A DNA stretch of 64,000 bases from Myxococcales bacterium (GTDB lineage Bacteria > Myxococcota_A > Polyangia > Nannocystales > Nannocystaceae): positions 434,001 to 498,000 of the forward strand of contig JACKDU010000003.1 in assembly GCA_020633335.1 (NCBI GenBank), read 5' to 3'. Position numbers and translations under genes: made by a program. Positions 63,214 to 64,000 of this stretch are shown piece by piece (the stretch's first letter is position 1; each line of letters begins with the position of its first letter). The notes beneath the pieces were generated by a model. It did no database searches. It saw only the letters and a program-made list of their open reading frames with translations, and was not told the origin of the DNA.

Positions 63214-63981
63214 ATGACCCGCACAGACTCGCCACCCGCCAGCGATGTGTCGATCCGGGCCGACCACCTCTCCAAGATCTACGGAGAGTTCGTCGCCCTC
63301 CACGACGTCACCTTCAGCGTCCGCCGCGGCACCGTCTGCGCCTTCCTCGGCCCGAACGGCGCCGGCAAGTCGACGACGATGAAGATCCTCACCGGCTACC
63401 TCGCGCCGAGCTCAGGATCCGCCAGCCTCGCCGGCTACAACCCGAGCGACTCCGAGCAGCGCCTCCTCCTCGCCCAGCGCCTCGGCTACCTCCCGGAGAA
63501 CGGCCCGCTCTACGCCGACATGACCCCGCGCGAGCTCCTGACCTTCGTCGGTCAGATCCGCGGGGTCTCGGCGATCGGCGCGGCGATCGAGCGGGTGACC
63601 AGCCAGTGCGCGATCGGCCAGGTGATGGCCAAGCCGATCGGCAAGCTCTCCAAGGGCTACCGCCAGCGCGTCGGCATGGCCCAGGCGCTCCTCCACGACC
63701 CCGAGGTGCTGATCCTCGACGAGCCGACGAGCGGCCTCGATCCCCTGCAGATCCGCGAGGTCCGGGCGCTGATCCGCGAGCTCGGGCGAGAGAAGACGAT
63801 CCTCCTCTCGACCCACATCCTTCAAGAGGTCGAGGCGGTCGCCGACGAGGTCGTCGTCGTCCGCGAGGGGCGGGTGGTCTTCACCGGCACGGTCGGTGCG
63901 CTCCGGGGCGACAAGACCCTCGAGGAGCGCTTCTACGAGCTCATGGAAGCCGGGGGCGGCCCCGGCAAGGAGGCGGCCTAA
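63214..63981 (+). CDS. ABC transporter ATP-binding protein (gliding/ABC-2 export type)
   Basis: A 255-aa ATPase. Walker A FLGPNGAGKSTTMK, Q loop YLPENGPLYADMT, signature LSKGYRQRVGMA, Walker B VLILDEPTSGLD and the switch His in LLSTHILQEV are intact. YLPENGPLY and SKGYRQR are typical of the GldA/CcmA-like group linked to gliding or ABC-2 exporters. Its stop is followed directly by an ATG (63982), so a permease gene is expected next. Confidence 0.95.
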   Translation: MTRTDSPPASDVSIRADHLSKIYGEFVALHDVTFSVRRGTVCAFLGPNGAGKSTTMKILTGYLAPSSGSASLAGYNPSDSEQRLLLAQRLGYLPENGPLYADMTPRELLTFVGQIRGVSAIGAAIERVTSQCAIGQVMAKPIGKLSKGYRQRVGMAQALLHDPEVLILDEPTSGLDPLQIREVRALIRELGREKTILLSTHILQEVEAVADEVVVVREGRVVFTGTVGALRGDKTLEERFYELMEAGGGPGKEAA

Positions 63982-64000
63982 ATGATCGGCCTGCGCGCGA
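63982..64000 (+). CDS. start of the next gene, probably the ABC permease (cut by right edge)
   Basis: ATG immediately follows the TAA of the ATPase gene; only MIGLRA is readable. The permease call rests on context alone. Confidence 0.5.

Overview
The window is very GC-rich (by eye above 70%) chromosomal DNA packed with about 50 protein genes and no visible tRNA, rRNA, CRISPR array, insertion sequence or prophage. The gene content points to a myxobacterium of the Nannocystis/Enhygromyxa/Plesiocystis type: three large eukaryotic-like Ser/Thr kinases, an ADYC-domain lipoprotein, several lipoproteins with long Ser/Thr/Ala/Gly low-complexity linkers, TPR/PEGA proteins, and a eukaryote-like MFE-2/SCPx pair that fits the sterol metabolism known from that group. 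The placement is inference from content; no marker gene such as 16S is present.

Layout. 1-4.0 kb: a kinase cut by the left edge behind an ECF sigma factor, an ADYC lipoprotein, and a second ECF sigma factor coupled to a TlpA-type thioredoxin. 4.1-13.3 kb: two HEAT-repeat proteins, a VanW protein, a SPOR protein and MutS. 13.4-24.5 kb: a kinase-TPR protein coupled to a PEGA protein, a VWA lipoprotein, Tex, two unassigned proteins and an FMN alpha-hydroxy-acid oxidase. 24.5-37 kb: cytochrome P450, PBP1A, a membrane protein with DIPAPG repeats, NamZ, an acyltransferase, a bactofilin-like membrane protein, a YihY/BrkB protein, and a NadD-DUF2520 fusion coupled to a poly-Ser protein. 37-45 kb: a Clp-type AAA+ ATPase gene apparently split by a frameshift, a thioredoxin-like ferredoxin, a TipA-like MerR regulator, a kinase/H-NOX/histidine-kinase cluster, endonuclease III and a lipoprotein. 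45-50 kb: an MNIO (DUF692) enzyme fused to its DUF2063-type partner, directly downstream of a Cys-repeat lipoprotein that looks like its RiPP substrate, with a YceI-like and a Cys-rich lipoprotein upstream. 50-64 kb: an ABC exporter, another Cys-rich lipoprotein, the SCPx thiolase and MFE-2 with three SCP2 domains, an M13 peptidase, a Leu/Glu/Phe/Val dehydrogenase, a LIC_10091-like lipoprotein and the start of a second ABC exporter.

The most unusual system is at 45.2-47.4 kb: a lipoprotein with four CGGDKG-type repeats and a terminal CGEGTCG, six nucleotides upstream of a single-chain MNIO-partner fusion. This resembles the bufferin/HvfABC copper-binding RiPP systems but has a different repeat, a lipid anchor and fused enzyme subunits. 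Other leads are an internally initiated TipAS-like product, the NO-sensing cluster, the NadD-DUF2520 fusion, and a TAnnnT hexamer placed 6-11 nt (mostly 6-8) before many start codons that lack a Shine-Dalgarno sequence, which suggests widespread leaderless transcription.
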